Source: Pseudomonas wuhanensis
GTDB lineage: Bacteria > Pseudomonadota > Gammaproteobacteria > Pseudomonadales > Pseudomonadaceae
Assembly: GCF_030687395.1 (NCBI RefSeq)
Contig: NZ_CP117430.1
Location: 4,650,001 to 4,714,000 of the forward strand
Reading direction: 5' to 3'
DNA: 64,000 bases
Part shown: in pieces, positions 34,866 through 44,464 of the stretch
Layout: every line of letters begins with the position of its first letter
Numbering within the stretch: the stretch's first letter is position 1
Made by a program: the position numbers and the translations under genes
The notes under the pieces: model-generated
Told to the model about the DNA's origin: nothing
The model's database searches: none
Seen by the model: the letters and a program-made list of their open reading frames with translations, nothing else

Positions 34866-36244
34866 GGCCTCTTCGCGGGCAAGCCCGCTCCTACAGGGTT
34901 TAGGTGATCCAATGTAGGAGCGGGCTTGCCCGCGAAGGCGGCCTCACGGCCAGGCGCAAACAACGCGGCAATCGCCGATGGATTGGACGGAAAATAAAAG
35001 TGCACATAAGAAGCCGTCATCCGCCCCTCACGATAAACCGCCTCCGCCCCTCGCCCGCCATTGGGGCTCACGCCACGCGCAATCGGCTCAAGCTCGGTGC
35101 TGGTCAACGAGTGGTGATACGTGTGCCCACGCAGCAAACCTTCCGGCAACTCCACCGCCTGCAAGGCCAACGCGGCGAGACGCTTCTGCATCACCGCATC
35201 ACCGGCCAGCAAGCCAACCAGTTCAGCGCGCGTGCCCTCGACATCGGTCAAGGAATCCAGCAGATACAGCATGCCGCCACACTCGGCCAGCAACGGTTTG
35301 CCCGCCGCGTGGTGAGCGCGGATCGCGTTCAGCATCGGTGTGTTTTGCGACAACGCCACATGGTGCAATTCGGGGTAGCCGCCCGGTAGATAAAGGCTGT
35401 CTGCCTCCGGCAACCCGGTGTCGCGGATCGGCGAGAAGAAAGACAATTGCGCGCCCATGGCCCGCAGCAGATCCAGGCTCGCGCCGTAGGTAAACGCGAA
35501 AGCTTCGTCCCGGGCCACGGCAATCCGCACACCGGCCAGCAACGGTTCGGCGGCGATTATTTCAGGCGCGGTGAATTCCACGGCCGGCGGTAAAGCCACA
35601 TCGCAACTGCTGGCCAGTGACTCGGCCGCCGCATCGAGACGCAGGTCGAGATCATTCAATTCACTGGCCTGAACCAGACCGAGATGCCGACTTGGCAATT
35701 CAATGCCGGTCTCCCGGGACAATGCGCCGTACCAGCGCAAGCCTTCCGTCAGGCTGCCTTCGAGCAACTGCGCATGACGCAAGGTGCCGACCCGGTTGGC
35801 CAACACACCGGCAAACGGCAAGTCCGGCTGATAGCGTGCAAGGCCCAGGGCCAGCGCGCCAAACGTCTGCGCCATGGCGGTGCCGTCGATCACGCCGAGC
35901 ACCGGCACACCGAAGTGCCGCGCCAGGTCGGCGCTGGACGGCGTACCGTCGAACAGCCCCATGACGCCTTCGATGAGGATCAGATCGGCTTCGCCAGCGG
36001 CCTCCCACAAAAGCCGTCGACTTTCTTGTTCGCCGACCATCCACATGTCGAGTTGATAGACCGGTGCACCGCTGGCGCGCTCGAGAATCATCGGGTCGAG
36101 AAAGTCCGGGCCGCATTTGAACACGCGAACCTTGCGCCCCTGATTGCGATGCAAACGGGCGAGCGCGGCGGTGACGGTGGTCTTGCCCTGACCGGAGGCC
36201 GGCGCGGCAATCAGTACCGCCGGGCAATGCCGGGGTTGATTCAC
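34862..36244 (-). CDS. cobB: Cobyrinate a,c-diamide synthase, with a REP-encoded C-terminal tail
   Basis: A 460-residue enzyme (CbiA/CobB type) that amidates side chains a and c of cobyrinate. The P-loop region is IAAPASGQGKTTVTAALARL, followed by EGVMGLFDG; the glutaminase domain has the cysteine in PLLAECGGMLYLLD and ends at SYVHFYFPSNPSAIAALFAP. About the last 29 residues (from GREAAFAGKPAPTL) are translated from a REP pair and are absent from ordinary family members as I know them. It overlaps cobO by 4 bases. Confidence 0.92.
   Translation of the reverse strand: MNQPRHCPAVLIAAPASGQGKTTVTAALARLHRNQGRKVRVFKCGPDFLDPMILERASGAPVYQLDMWMVGEQESRRLLWEAAGEADLILIEGVMGLFDGTPSSADLARHFGVPVLGVIDGTAMAQTFGALALGLARYQPDLPFAGVLANRVGTLRHAQLLEGSLTEGLRWYGALSRETGIELPSRHLGLVQASELNDLDLRLDAAAESLASSCDVALPPAVEFTAPEIIAAEPLLAGVRIAVARDEAFAFTYGASLDLLRAMGAQLSFFSPIRDTGLPEADSLYLPGGYPELHHVALSQNTPMLNAIRAHHAAGKPLLAECGGMLYLLDSLTDVEGTRAELVGLLAGDAVMQKRLAALALQAVELPEGLLRGHTYHHSLTSTELEPIARGVSPNGGRGAEAVYREGRMTASYVHFYFPSNPSAIAALFAPGREAAFAGKPAPTLDHLNPVGAGLPAKRP
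34866..34941. repeat. REP pair inside the 3' end of cobB
   Basis: Arms at 34866-34896 (CTTCGCGGGCAAGCCCGCTC core) and 34913-34941, inverted, separated by 16 bases. The whole pair is in frame with cobB, without a stop until the ATGA overlap with bluB. Confidence 0.92.
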
Positions 36245-36852
36245 AGCTCGACGCCTTTTTGCGCTTTGATTCCGGCCTGGAAGGCGTGCTTGATCATGCC
36301 CATTTCAGTGACGGTGTCGGCCAGCTCGATCATCTCTGGTTTGGCGCCACGACCGGTGACCACCACGTGCTGCATCGGTGGACGGGCCTGCAAGTCGCTG
36401 AGCACCTGATCGAGATCGAGATAGCCGTGCTTGAGGGCGATGTTCAACTCGTCGAGCACCACGAGGCCAATGGCCGGATCACGCAGCAATTCGCGGGACA
36501 CCGCCCACGCGGCTTCGGCGGCGGCAATGTCACGCTGGCGGTCCTGGGTTTCCCAGGTGAAGCCCTCGCCCATCACATGAAAACGCACCTGCTCAGGAAA
36601 GCGCCGGAAGAACAGCTCCTCGCCGGTGCTGCTGCGCCCCTTGATGAACTGCACCACGCCGCACTGCATGCCGTGGCCCATGGCCCGGGAAAGCATGCCA
36701 AACGCCGAACTGCTCTTGCCTTTGCCGTTGCCAGAGAGCACCAGCAGCAAACCGCATTCATTCGGGGAGTTGGCGATGCGTTCGTCGATCACCGCTTTTT
36801 TGCGCAGCATGCGCGCCAGATGGCGTTCGTCACGATCGGGGGTATCAGTCAT
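36241..36852 (-). CDS. cobO: Cob(I)yrinic acid a,c-diamide adenosyltransferase
   Basis: A 203-residue CobO/BtuR-type enzyme (also cobA) that transfers the adenosyl group from ATP to reduced corrinoids. The P-loop variant is LSGNGKGKSSSAFGM (residues 40-54); VVLDELNIALKHGYL and VVTGRGAKPEMIELAD follow. The longer frame to 37017 reads through the riboswitch, so ATG 36852, preceded by GGAGAGCTCCCC, is chosen. First gene of the operon, controlled by the leader riboswitch. Confidence 0.95.
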   Translation of the reverse strand: MTDTPDRDERHLARMLRKKAVIDERIANSPNECGLLLVLSGNGKGKSSSAFGMLSRAMGHGMQCGVVQFIKGRSSTGEELFFRRFPEQVRFHVMGEGFTWETQDRQRDIAAAEAAWAVSRELLRDPAIGLVVLDELNIALKHGYLDLDQVLSDLQARPPMQHVVVTGRGAKPEMIELADTVTEMGMIKHAFQAGIKAQKGVEL

Positions 36853-36944
36853 GGGGGAGCTCTCCGTTGAGGCTGGATAACGGCGGGCAGGCACAAGAAT
36901 AGACGGCAAGAAGCCTGGCATCGCCCACCGTGATGCCGTTGGAT

Positions 36945-37152
36945 GAATCAGGCCGGTCTCCGGGCTCATGAGCGGCTTGTGCCTGACTGCGCGCCTTCCC
37001 ATGTCGACAGTCGACACAGTGGCTCAAGACGCAGCTTTTACTCATTTACCGTTGCGGGGGCAGCGCCGGGATCATGACTCTTCATCGCTTGAAGATAGTC
37101 ACTCACCGGCTTCCCTGTTTCACTCTGTCGGCCACCGCCACAGAGCACCTGA
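36945..37152 (-). promoter_or_regulatory. Cobalamin riboswitch in the cobO leader
   Basis: On the minus strand the aptamer shows the conserved blocks in order: GGGAAGCCGGTGAG (about 37101-37114), GCTGCCCCCGCAACGG (about 37045-37060), GCCACTG (about 37015-37021), CATGGGAAGGCGCG (about 36988-37002) and the B12 box AGCCCGGAGACCGGCCT (36950-36966). About 95 bases separate the B12 box from the cobO ATG. High coenzyme B12 would shut off the downstream cob genes. The gene-free stretch 36853-37321 holds this element and little else. Confidence 0.95.
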
Positions 37153-37321
37153 AACAAGCCGCGAAGGTTAGAGGGTTGGGGGTGGAGCGTCAATTAAAGC
37201 CGGGACGCCGCTGAGCGAATAACTGCCATCGATCAATTAACTGACGCCAATCTTGTGCCACACTGTCAGCAGTGATATCAAAGAGCCACAACCTCACAAC
37301 ACAATAACAAGGGTGAGCCAC

Positions 37322-37906
37322 ATGCAAGGCATGATCATCAGCAATCCGAAGCTGGAATTCCTGCGACCGGTGCTGGAACGCTGGTTTGACTGTATCGACC
37401 GCTATAACGCTGTTCGCGGCGATAACGACACACCTTATTGGTACGACGAAAAAGCCAACCTCAGCCTGCTTTCCGCCGCGGCCTGGATGGCGGAAATGGT
37501 CACCTTGCAACAAACGTCGACGCGCAAGCAGAACGAAGAAGGCGAACGCAACGCCCGCGCCGATCTGTTTATCGCCAGCAGCGAAGAACGCGCGTATCTC
37601 CAGGCCACCCAGCGCTGGCCGCGGGTCAATAGCTTGAACCTGACTCAGGCATTGGCGGACATCACCAGTGACGCGAAGCGAATCAGCTACGCAAGCGATC
37701 TGAAACTCGGCTGCCTGTTCGTAGCGCCGCAAAAAGCTCAGCAGAGCGCTACCCCGGAAGAACTTCAGGACATGGTCGACGACCTGCAAAAGGAACACAG
37801 CTGCGCCGTGGCCTGGTATTTCCCATACGCCTACCGCAAGTTGCGCAATGAAGCCGGCAACTACCATCCAGGCATCGCTGTTCTGCTCAAGGAAGCCCGC
37901 GGCTGA
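37322..37906 (+). CDS. Conserved protein of unknown function
   Basis: A 194-residue soluble protein with no signal peptide. It begins MQGMIISNPKLEFLRPVLER and contains PYWYDEKANLSLLSAAAWM and a C-terminal VAWYFPYAYRKLRNEAGNYH. This pattern resembles proteins that accompany housekeeping genes in Pseudomonas, but I recognise no domain. ATG 37322 follows AAGGGTGAG; an upstream in-frame start is less likely. It is divergent from the cob operon. Confidence 0.75.
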   Translation: MQGMIISNPKLEFLRPVLERWFDCIDRYNAVRGDNDTPYWYDEKANLSLLSAAAWMAEMVTLQQTSTRKQNEEGERNARADLFIASSEERAYLQATQRWPRVNSLNLTQALADITSDAKRISYASDLKLGCLFVAPQKAQQSATPEELQDMVDDLQKEHSCAVAWYFPYAYRKLRNEAGNYHPGIAVLLKEARG

Positions 37907-37974
37907 CCGGTTGAACCATCGAGCGTCTACGCTTCTCTATGATTACGTCAATGCATTCATAGGGAAGATCAGTA

Positions 37975-39282
37975 ATGCGCAAACCCCAGCTCGTTTTCAT
38001 CATCGCGCTCGCCGGAGGGCTCGCCGCCTGTGGTGAAACCTCCAGCCTGCAAGTCTCGGATGGCACAGGCCCCTCGCCCAAACTGCCAGAACCCAATAAA
38101 ACCCTGATCCCGACGGTTAACATCGCCCCGGCGATCGGCTGGCCTGAGGGCAAGAAACCTGTCGCCGCGCCAGGAACTCAAGTGGCGGCATTTGCCGAAG
38201 GCCTCGAACACCCGCGCTGGCTCTATGTATTGCCCAACGGCGATGTGCTGGTGGCCGAAACCAATGCACCGGCCAAATCCGATGGCGGTATTCGTGGCTG
38301 GATCATGGGCAAAGTCATGGGCCGCGCCGGTGCCGGCGTCCCCAGCCCGAACCGCATCACCCTGCTGCGGGACAAGGACCACGACGGCGTCGCCGAAACC
38401 CGCACAGTATTTCTGGAAAATCTCAACTCCCCCTTCGGCATGACCCTGGTCGGCAAGGACCTGTACGTTGCCGATACTGACCGCTTGCTGCGCTTCCACT
38501 ACGAAGACGGCGAGACAGCGATCAAGTCGCAGCCAATCAAAGTGGTCGATCTACCGGGCGGTACGCTGAATCACCACTGGACCAAGAACGTCATCGCCAG
38601 CAGGGATGGCAGCAAGCTGTACGTCACCGTGGGCTCGAACAGCAACGTCGGTGAAAACGGCATGGATCAGGAGGAAGGCCGCGCGGCGATCTGGGAAGTC
38701 GATCGCGCCACCGGCAGCCATCGGATCTTCGCCTCGGGGATTCGCAATCCAAACGGTCTGGCCTGGGAGCCTCAGAGCGGTGCACTGTGGACCGCCGTCA
38801 ACGAGCGGGACGAAATCGGCAGCGACCTGGTGCCGGACTACATCACATCTGTGAAGGACGGCGGGTTCTACGGCTGGCCCTACAGCTATTACGGCCAGCA
38901 CGTCGACATTCGCGTCGAACCGCAAAACCCTGATCTGGTGGCCAAGGCGATTGCACCGGACTACGCGGTGGGGCCACATACCGCATCACTGGGCCTGACA
39001 TTCGCCGAAGGCAGCAAGTTGCCCGCGCCATTCACCCAAGGTGCATTCATCGGCCAGCATGGTTCGTGGAACCGCAAGCCACACAGTGGCTACAAAGTGA
39101 TTTTCGTGCCGTTCAGCGCCGGCAAACCGGCCGGACAACCGGTGGATGTGCTCACTGGCTTCCTCAACGACGAGGAAAAAGCCATGGGCCGGCCGGTGGG
39201 CGTGGTGATCGATCAGCAGGGCAGCTTGCTAGTGGCGGATGATGTGGGGAACAAGGTGTGGCGCGTGTCGGCTGCTCCGTAA
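37975..39282 (+). CDS. PQQ-dependent sugar dehydrogenase family lipoprotein (sorbosone dehydrogenase-like)
   Basis: A 435-residue six-bladed beta-propeller protein of the glucose/sorbosone dehydrogenase family. A lipoprotein signal ([10 protein letters not shown], Cys at residue 19) precedes the propeller. Family segments include [58 protein letters not shown] and [18 protein letters not shown]. The substrate is unknown and PQQ binding is inferred from family. It stands alone and is followed by a REP pair. Confidence 0.87.
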   Translation: MRKPQLVFIIALAGGLAACGETSSLQVSDGTGPSPKLPEPNKTLIPTVNIAPAIGWPEGKKPVAAPGTQVAAFAEGLEHPRWLYVLPNGDVLVAETNAPAKSDGGIRGWIMGKVMGRAGAGVPSPNRITLLRDKDHDGVAETRTVFLENLNSPFGMTLVGKDLYVADTDRLLRFHYEDGETAIKSQPIKVVDLPGGTLNHHWTKNVIASRDGSKLYVTVGSNSNVGENGMDQEEGRAAIWEVDRATGSHRIFASGIRNPNGLAWEPQSGALWTAVNERDEIGSDLVPDYITSVKDGGFYGWPYSYYGQHVDIRVEPQNPDLVAKAIAPDYAVGPHTASLGLTFAEGSKLPAPFTQGAFIGQHGSWNRKPHSGYKVIFVPFSAGKPAGQPVDVLTGFLNDEEKAMGRPVGVVIDQQGSLLVADDVGNKVWRVSAAP

Positions 39283-39298
39283 CCACAACACACATCCC

Positions 39299-39390
39299 CT
39301 GTGGGAGCGGGCTCGCCCGCGATAGCGGCAGCCCAGACTACATCGATGTTGAATGTGCTGACGTCATCGCGGGCAAGCCCGCTCCCACAG
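39299..39390. repeat. REP pair (REPIN-like)
   Basis: Arms CTGTGGGAGCGGGCTCGCCC... at 39299-39328 and the inverted main core at 39365-39390, between the convergent PQQ-dehydrogenase and NlpC/P60 genes. Confidence 0.9.
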
Positions 39391-39426
39391 GAGATCAGCG
39401 TTTACGAGCGCTCATGACAATTCAGG

Positions 39427-39963
39427 CTACGGATTATGTGCCAAATGCTCAGGTTGCAAGACGCGCTTGGCGCTCAGATAGGCTTTCTGCCAGTAAGCTT
39501 TGGACAAGCTATCCAGCTTGACCGTGCCGCCCGTGGCTGGCGCGTGGACGAAGCGGCCTTCGCCGACGTAGATCCCGGCGTGGCTGACCTGGGAGCCGCC
39601 ATTGGTGGCGAAGAAAATCAGGTCACCGGTTTGCAGGCCTTCCTTGCCGACATTGGGGGCTTGCATGCCGATCATTTCGCGCGTGGAACGCGGCAAGGAA
39701 ATGCCTGTGACATCGCGATACACATAACCGATCAGCCCGCTGCAATCGAACCCGGAATCCGGCGTGTTGCCGCCCCAGCGGTAAGGCGTTCCCACCAGAC
39801 CCAGCGCGCGAAACAGCACGTCTTCTGCCGCAGGAGAAAAGGCTTGGGAAGGACCGAAAACAATCGGTGCGCGGACCACCGGCGCAGGTGGCGGTGGGCG
39901 GCTGGCGCAGGCGCTGAGCAGCGCTGCGAAGAACATGAGCGTGAGGCGGGCCGACATCGTCAT
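39427..39963 (-). CDS. NlpC/P60 family peptidoglycan endopeptidase lipoprotein
   Basis: A 178-residue lipoprotein (lipobox LLSAC) with a C-terminal NlpC/P60 cysteine-peptidase domain (about 55-165). The catalytic Cys is in FDCSGLIGY, the His in SHAGIYVG, and the third residue in HAPATGG. Such enzymes cut the peptide cross-bridges of the cell wall. It is the shorter of two tandem paralogues and lies 166 bp downstream of the second, behind a terminator. Confidence 0.9.
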   Translation of the reverse strand: MTMSARLTLMFFAALLSACASRPPPPAPVVRAPIVFGPSQAFSPAAEDVLFRALGLVGTPYRWGGNTPDSGFDCSGLIGYVYRDVTGISLPRSTREMIGMQAPNVGKEGLQTGDLIFFATNGGSQVSHAGIYVGEGRFVHAPATGGTVKLDSLSKAYWQKAYLSAKRVLQPEHLAHNP

Positions 39964-40017
39964 AAGCAGAACATCCTGATCTGGCTGCGGCTTTTTTCTG
40001 CCGTAAAGACAGAAAAG

Positions 40018-40046
40018 AAAACCGCCTGCGCAGGACGCAGGCGGTT
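40018..40046 (-). terminator. Intrinsic terminator between the two NlpC/P60 genes
   Basis: AAACCGCCTGCG and CGCAGGCGGTTT form a 12-bp stem; on the minus strand it is followed by TTCTTTTCTG. It should end transcription of the upstream paralogue. Confidence 0.75.
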
Positions 40047-40129
40047 TGCCATCAATAATAGATCAGGATTCTAGCGGCTACGCGGCAAACTTCAAGTAAG
40101 ACTTTAAGTTCGCCTTATAAACTGTCCGC

Positions 40130-40771
40130 TTACTTGCGTGCAGTGACGATAGGGGCTGCAGCCGGAGCCATTGCGAGTGCACGCTTGGCTTCGATGAAGG
40201 TCTTGCTCCAGTAGCTGTCGCCCAGGCTATCGATCCGGACACCACCGCTTTTGCGGCTGCTGGAGTGGATGAACTGGTTGTCACCCAAGTAGATCCCGGC
40301 GTGGCTGACACGACCGCGACGACCATTGGTGGCGAAGAACAGCAGGTCACCCGGCTTGAGGGCGCTGCGAGCAACCAGAGGAGCGTCAACGTTGATCATT
40401 TCGCGGGTAGAGCGCGGCAGGTTCATGCCGGCTTCTTCACGGAACAGATAACCGATGAAGCCACTGCAGTCGAAGCCGGCTTCGGAGGTACCACCGAAAC
40501 GGTAACGGGTACCGATCAGGGACATGCCACGTTCGAGGATGCTGTCGGCCAGAACCGGAAGCTGGTACGACTTGCCATCGGCGAAGTCTGCCAGTTCTTT
40601 ATCGGTGACCACCTCTTCCTGGAAAAGAACGGAAGAAGACTGCGCGGTAACTGAATTTGAAACCTGCTGTTTTGGCTCTTGCTGGGACACTGGAGAGTGG
40701 GCAGCGCAACCGAACAACAGGGTGACGAGTGCGAGAGGCACGAGGGGTGCGAAGCGATTTAGCATGGGCAC
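40130..40771 (-). CDS. NlpC/P60 family peptidoglycan endopeptidase lipoprotein, paralogue
   Basis: A 213-residue lipoprotein (lipobox LLFGC) with a low-complexity linker (about 25-75) and an NlpC/P60 domain (about 85-200). It has the triad regions FDCSGFIGY, SHAGIYLG and HSSSRKSG. It is closely related to the downstream gene, so the pair arose by duplication, as in P. aeruginosa PA1198/PA1199. The start may be this ATG or the one two codons on. Confidence 0.9.
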   Translation of the reverse strand: MPMLNRFAPLVPLALVTLLFGCAAHSPVSQQEPKQQVSNSVTAQSSSVLFQEEVVTDKELADFADGKSYQLPVLADSILERGMSLIGTRYRFGGTSEAGFDCSGFIGYLFREEAGMNLPRSTREMINVDAPLVARSALKPGDLLFFATNGRRGRVSHAGIYLGDNQFIHSSSRKSGGVRIDSLGDSYWSKTFIEAKRALAMAPAAAPIVTARK

Positions 40772-40980
40772 GACCGTGGCTGATAGTTTCTAAAGAAGCC
40801 GAGACTATGCCCGCTATCAACCTCATTTGCAAATTCAATCGATCTTTATGTGACTTATCGGTTTCTCGTTTCCATCTAAGCGCTTAAGCCCGTTTTAGAC
40901 GTTAGCGCAGCCTGCAACCGTGCAGGAAAGCGGATTTTCTGGCGCCTTTAATATGCCGAAACCCGCTAAAAACCTGAGCT

Positions 40981-41685
40981 TTACCAGCCCAATGTCTCTT
41001 TCAGGAACGGGATTGTCAGCTTGCGCTGGGCTTGAAGGGAGGCCTGATCGAGGCGCTCAAGCAGCTCAAAAAGTGCACTCATACTGCGGGTACCGCGGGT
41101 CAAAATAAAATGCCCGACTTCGTCAGTCAGGTGCAGGCCACGACGGGATGCACGCAACTGCAAAGCACGTAATTTGTCTTCGTCAGAGAGTGGGCGCATC
41201 TGGAAGATGAGTGCCAGTGTCAGCCGCGACTTGAGGTCTGCCAGCTTCACCGGCAGTTCGCGCGGGGATGTCGAGGCCGCGATCAACAGACGCCGACCGC
41301 TGTCACGCAGACGATTGAACAGATGGAACAGCGCCTCTTCCCAATCCGCCTTGCCGGCGACCGCCTGCAAATCATCCAGGCAGACCAGTTCGTACTGTTC
41401 GAGGTTGTCGAGAATTTCGATGCCGCGGTCCAGCAACTCGGCCAGCGGCAGGTACACCGCCGGCTCCCCCAGTTGTTCGAAGCGCAGACACGCCGCCTGC
41501 AACAAATGCGTGCGTCCTACCCCGTCCTTGCCCCAGAGGTAAATCAGGCTTTCCGTCCAGCCGGCGTCGGCTTCGCAGAGCCGCTCGACATAGCCGAGTG
41601 CAGCGGCATTGGCGCCTGGGTAGTAATTGATAAAGGTAGCGTCATCACGCAGACGCACACCTAGGGGCAGCTGAATCGGTTTCAT
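40981..41685 (-). CDS. hda: DnaA regulatory inactivator Hda
   Basis: A 234-residue AAA+ protein related to domain III of DnaA. It promotes hydrolysis of DnaA-bound ATP together with the sliding clamp, preventing over-initiation. The N-terminal clamp-binding motif is QLPLGVRL, the P-loop region is LWGKDGVGRTHLLQAA, Walker B is LVCLDDLQAV, and the sensor-2 region is TRGTRSMSALFELLERLD. The 228-bp upstream gap holds its likely promoter; the AI-2E gene lies upstream on the same strand. Confidence 0.93.
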   Translation of the reverse strand: MKPIQLPLGVRLRDDATFINYYPGANAAALGYVERLCEADAGWTESLIYLWGKDGVGRTHLLQAACLRFEQLGEPAVYLPLAELLDRGIEILDNLEQYELVCLDDLQAVAGKADWEEALFHLFNRLRDSGRRLLIAASTSPRELPVKLADLKSRLTLALIFQMRPLSDEDKLRALQLRASRRGLHLTDEVGHFILTRGTRSMSALFELLERLDQASLQAQRKLTIPFLKETLGW

Positions 41686-41913
41686 GCTGACTGAACAGTT
41701 CCAAAGGAACCGTTAGTGGCCTCTGTGTAAAGTTTGCGAAGTTTATACCCGTGAGGCTGACCGCACAATGCGACAGACCACAAGCAAAATCAAAGGTTTG
41801 CGTTAACGTACTGGTTTTATGACAGTTTCTTTGACGGCGCATGTGACAGCCACGCGAGTGATACGGGCAAACCTGGCACGAAACCAGACTGCCCGCTACG
41901 AGCGATTAAAAAC

Positions 41914-42987
41914 TTACAGCTCGGATTCCTCGACACCGCCGTAGATATCTGAATCCTTATACAAATCGTGTACGTGACGCACCAGCACCATGATTACCGC
42001 CGCCACCGGCAACGCCAGCAACACACCGGTAAAACCAAACAGCTCACCGCCGGCCAGGATCGCGAAGATCACCGCCACCGGGTGCAGGCCGATCCGGTCA
42101 CCCACCAGCAACGGCGTCAGGACCATGCCTTCCAGCGCCTGGCCGACCATGAACACCGCGACAATACCGATCATGGGATACAAATCGCCACCGAACTGGA
42201 ACAGACCGGCAATCAACGCCGCACCAATCCCGATGACGAACCCCATGTACGGCACGATCGCCGCCAACCCGGCAATCAAACCGATCAACAGCCCCAGCTC
42301 CAGCCCGACGATCATCAAGCCTGCGGCGTAGATCACGCCCAGGGCCAGCATCACCAGCAATTGCCCGCGCACGAACGCCCCGAGCACTTCATGGCATTCT
42401 CCCGCCAGGGACATGACGCGCTCTTCACGATCACGGGGCAGCAGGCTGCGGATCTTGGCCATCATCAGATCCCAGTCACGCAGCAGATAAAAACTCACCA
42501 CCGGAATCAGCACCAGGTTGGCCAGCCAGCCAATCAGCGCAAGGCCCGAAGCCGTCGCCTGACTCAGTACCATGCCGACAACATCGGTGGTCTGGCCCAT
42601 GTGCGCGCTGAACGCCGCCTTGAGCTTGTCGAACTTCCAGAAACCGTCTGATAACCCCATCTTCGATTGCGCCCACGGCACGGCGGTGTGCTGCAACCAG
42701 TCGAGCATCTGCGGCGCCAGTTCATACAAACGAAACAGCTGCTTGGCGAGCATCGGCACCAATACCAACAGCAACGCGGTGACGATCAATGTGAACAACG
42801 CGAACACCGCCACCACGCCCCAGGTCCGTGACAGACCATACTTCTCCAGCCGATCCACCAGCGGGTCGAACAGATAAGCCAGCAACAGCGCCACCAGGAA
42901 CGGTGTCAGAATCGGGTGCAACAGGTAAACAAACGCGCAAAGCAGGACCACCCCACCGAGCCAGAACCAACGCCGTGTATCGGCCAT
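41914..42987 (-). CDS. AI-2E family transporter (PerM-like permease)
   Basis: A 357-residue inner-membrane protein with about seven or eight helices. Family segments are the N-terminal HPILTPFLVALLLAYLFDPL and the C-terminal GQALEGMVLTPLLVGDRIGL. Members are called AI-2E after TqsA, but most are of unknown substrate; PerM-type ones next to hda and purM are common in gammaproteobacteria. It starts 30 bp after the DUF2066 gene stop, so the two are probably co-transcribed. Confidence 0.88.
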   Translation of the reverse strand: MADTRRWFWLGGVVLLCAFVYLLHPILTPFLVALLLAYLFDPLVDRLEKYGLSRTWGVVAVFALFTLIVTALLLVLVPMLAKQLFRLYELAPQMLDWLQHTAVPWAQSKMGLSDGFWKFDKLKAAFSAHMGQTTDVVGMVLSQATASGLALIGWLANLVLIPVVSFYLLRDWDLMMAKIRSLLPRDREERVMSLAGECHEVLGAFVRGQLLVMLALGVIYAAGLMIVGLELGLLIGLIAGLAAIVPYMGFVIGIGAALIAGLFQFGGDLYPMIGIVAVFMVGQALEGMVLTPLLVGDRIGLHPVAVIFAILAGGELFGFTGVLLALPVAAVIMVLVRHVHDLYKDSDIYGGVEESEL

Positions 42988-43017
42988 GTACCACTCCTGC
43001 TTCTATATAAAGAAAAA

Positions 43018-44076
43018 CTACCAGCGAAAACGTAACTGCGGCGTCGGTGCCGGGGCTGGCGCTGCGACCGGTGTCGAGCCAGCAACCACGGGTTGAACAG
43101 GCGCCACGGGGGCCGGCGCCTCACCGGCCGGAATTTCCTGCAACCTGGCCAAAGACAACTGCGCCCGCAACTGATCGGGGCTGCCGTTGACCCGATAAAG
43201 CACGCGGTCGCCATCAACGCTTTGCAGGCGCGCGCCAAAAGGCTCCAGCAAACGCCCGAGCGTCGCATAACGTTCCAGGCTCATCCCCTGCACTTCCAGC
43301 AATTGCTCGCTCGACGCACCCGGTTTGGCGGCAAAACGCGGCGCCAGGCGTTGGCTGACCGCCAGCATCACCGCATCGGCCAGCGCGGCGGTATCAGCAC
43401 CCTGCGCGCTACCGGCTTCTTTCTGATCGCCCAACCACAAACGCCACTTGGCTTGCCATTGGCCACCCTCTTCACGGGCATGCACCGCCAGCAACGCGTC
43501 GGCATTGTAACGGTCGGATGCGCCCCGCAGCGGTGCCGGGTCTGCACTTTCCAGATTCGGCGCAGTGGCGACAATCTGCTCGTTCAGGTCTGCCAGTGGC
43601 AAACGCAGCGGCAGCCCGCGATGTTGCGCCGCTCGAAGCAGTGGCGTGGCACTGGCCTGGCCATCGCCGACCAGGCTCGAACCTTCAGTGGAGTCGTTCA
43701 ACCACCAGCCGAGTATCGACGGTCGGTTGGCGCCCCACATGGCTAACCCGGCACGCCGCAAGGCCTGTTCGGTGGTGGCCGGATCGAAATCGACTTTCAG
43801 CACCTGCGGCGGCCCGGCCTCATAACCGAACTGACTGATGATCTGCTGAGGGTCTTTGCGCACGGTCGCCAGACCCGGGCTCTGCGCCGCCTTGGGGTCG
43901 CCGGTCAGGCGCAACACCAACGTATCCAGCGCCCGCTGAGTTGCCTGATCGCGCTCCTCCGGTGTCTGGCTGCTGACAGGCTCGCGCACTTGGTAGAGGC
44001 CTTTGACAGTTTCGGCATGACCGGTCAGGCTGACCACGGATAAACAGCCCACGAACAAGAATTTAAGAAAACGCAT
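43018..44076 (-). CDS. DUF2066 domain-containing exported protein
   Basis: A 352-residue protein with a signal peptide (VGCLSVVSLTGHA) and a DUF2066 domain starting at LYQVREPVSSQTPEERDQAT. The C-terminal 40 residues are proline/alanine-rich (VAPVQPVVAGSTPVAAPAPA). The function is unknown. Together with the AI-2E and hda genes it forms the usual Pseudomonas block opposite purMN. Confidence 0.87.
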   Translation of the reverse strand: MRFLKFLFVGCLSVVSLTGHAETVKGLYQVREPVSSQTPEERDQATQRALDTLVLRLTGDPKAAQSPGLATVRKDPQQIISQFGYEAGPPQVLKVDFDPATTEQALRRAGLAMWGANRPSILGWWLNDSTEGSSLVGDGQASATPLLRAAQHRGLPLRLPLADLNEQIVATAPNLESADPAPLRGASDRYNADALLAVHAREEGGQWQAKWRLWLGDQKEAGSAQGADTAALADAVMLAVSQRLAPRFAAKPGASSEQLLEVQGMSLERYATLGRLLEPFGARLQSVDGDRVLYRVNGSPDQLRAQLSLARLQEIPAGEAPAPVAPVQPVVAGSTPVAAPAPAPTPQLRFRW

Positions 44077-44328
44077 AAAAAGATTCCTGACGACAAGAGC
44101 GGCTGGAACAGACCGCGTGAAGATGATTGAACCAGGAGTCTGTTGACCACACGTTCAAGCAAAACATTCACCCGATCCCGGTAAGTTTTCGCACTGTCAT
44201 AACGATAGACGGTTAACGTCGATACCTTATACAGCCATCCGGGACGCCACCAACACGGGCAATATCGGTTTTTTTAACGCGATATGCCCCTGCCCGTCGG
44301 CACGAGGATGGCCGCTGCCCCTCAAGCC

Positions 44329-44337
44329 TGATAAAAT
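44329..44337 (+). promoter_or_regulatory. Likely extended -10 promoter of purM
   Basis: TGATAAAAT is an extended -10 element (TG-N-TAAAAT) 128 bases before the purM start. No convincing -35 is seen at 17 bp. The 388-bp gap between the divergent DUF2066 and purM genes holds no gene that I recognise. Confidence 0.45.
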
Positions 44338-44464
44338 CGCGCGCCTTCGCAGACCGGCAACAGCCGGGCACCCTGAAATTCGCGGATGGCATTCGCCTTC
44401 GTTTGTTTCGGCGGTCCCACTGGACCCGGTCGTTACCCCTGAATCCCCCCTAAAGGCCTGGATC

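Noticed and set aside
36853..37017. Longer cobO reading frame starting at 37017
   Set aside because: It reads back through the B12 box of the riboswitch; the coding start after GGAGAGCTCCCC at 36852 matches the family.
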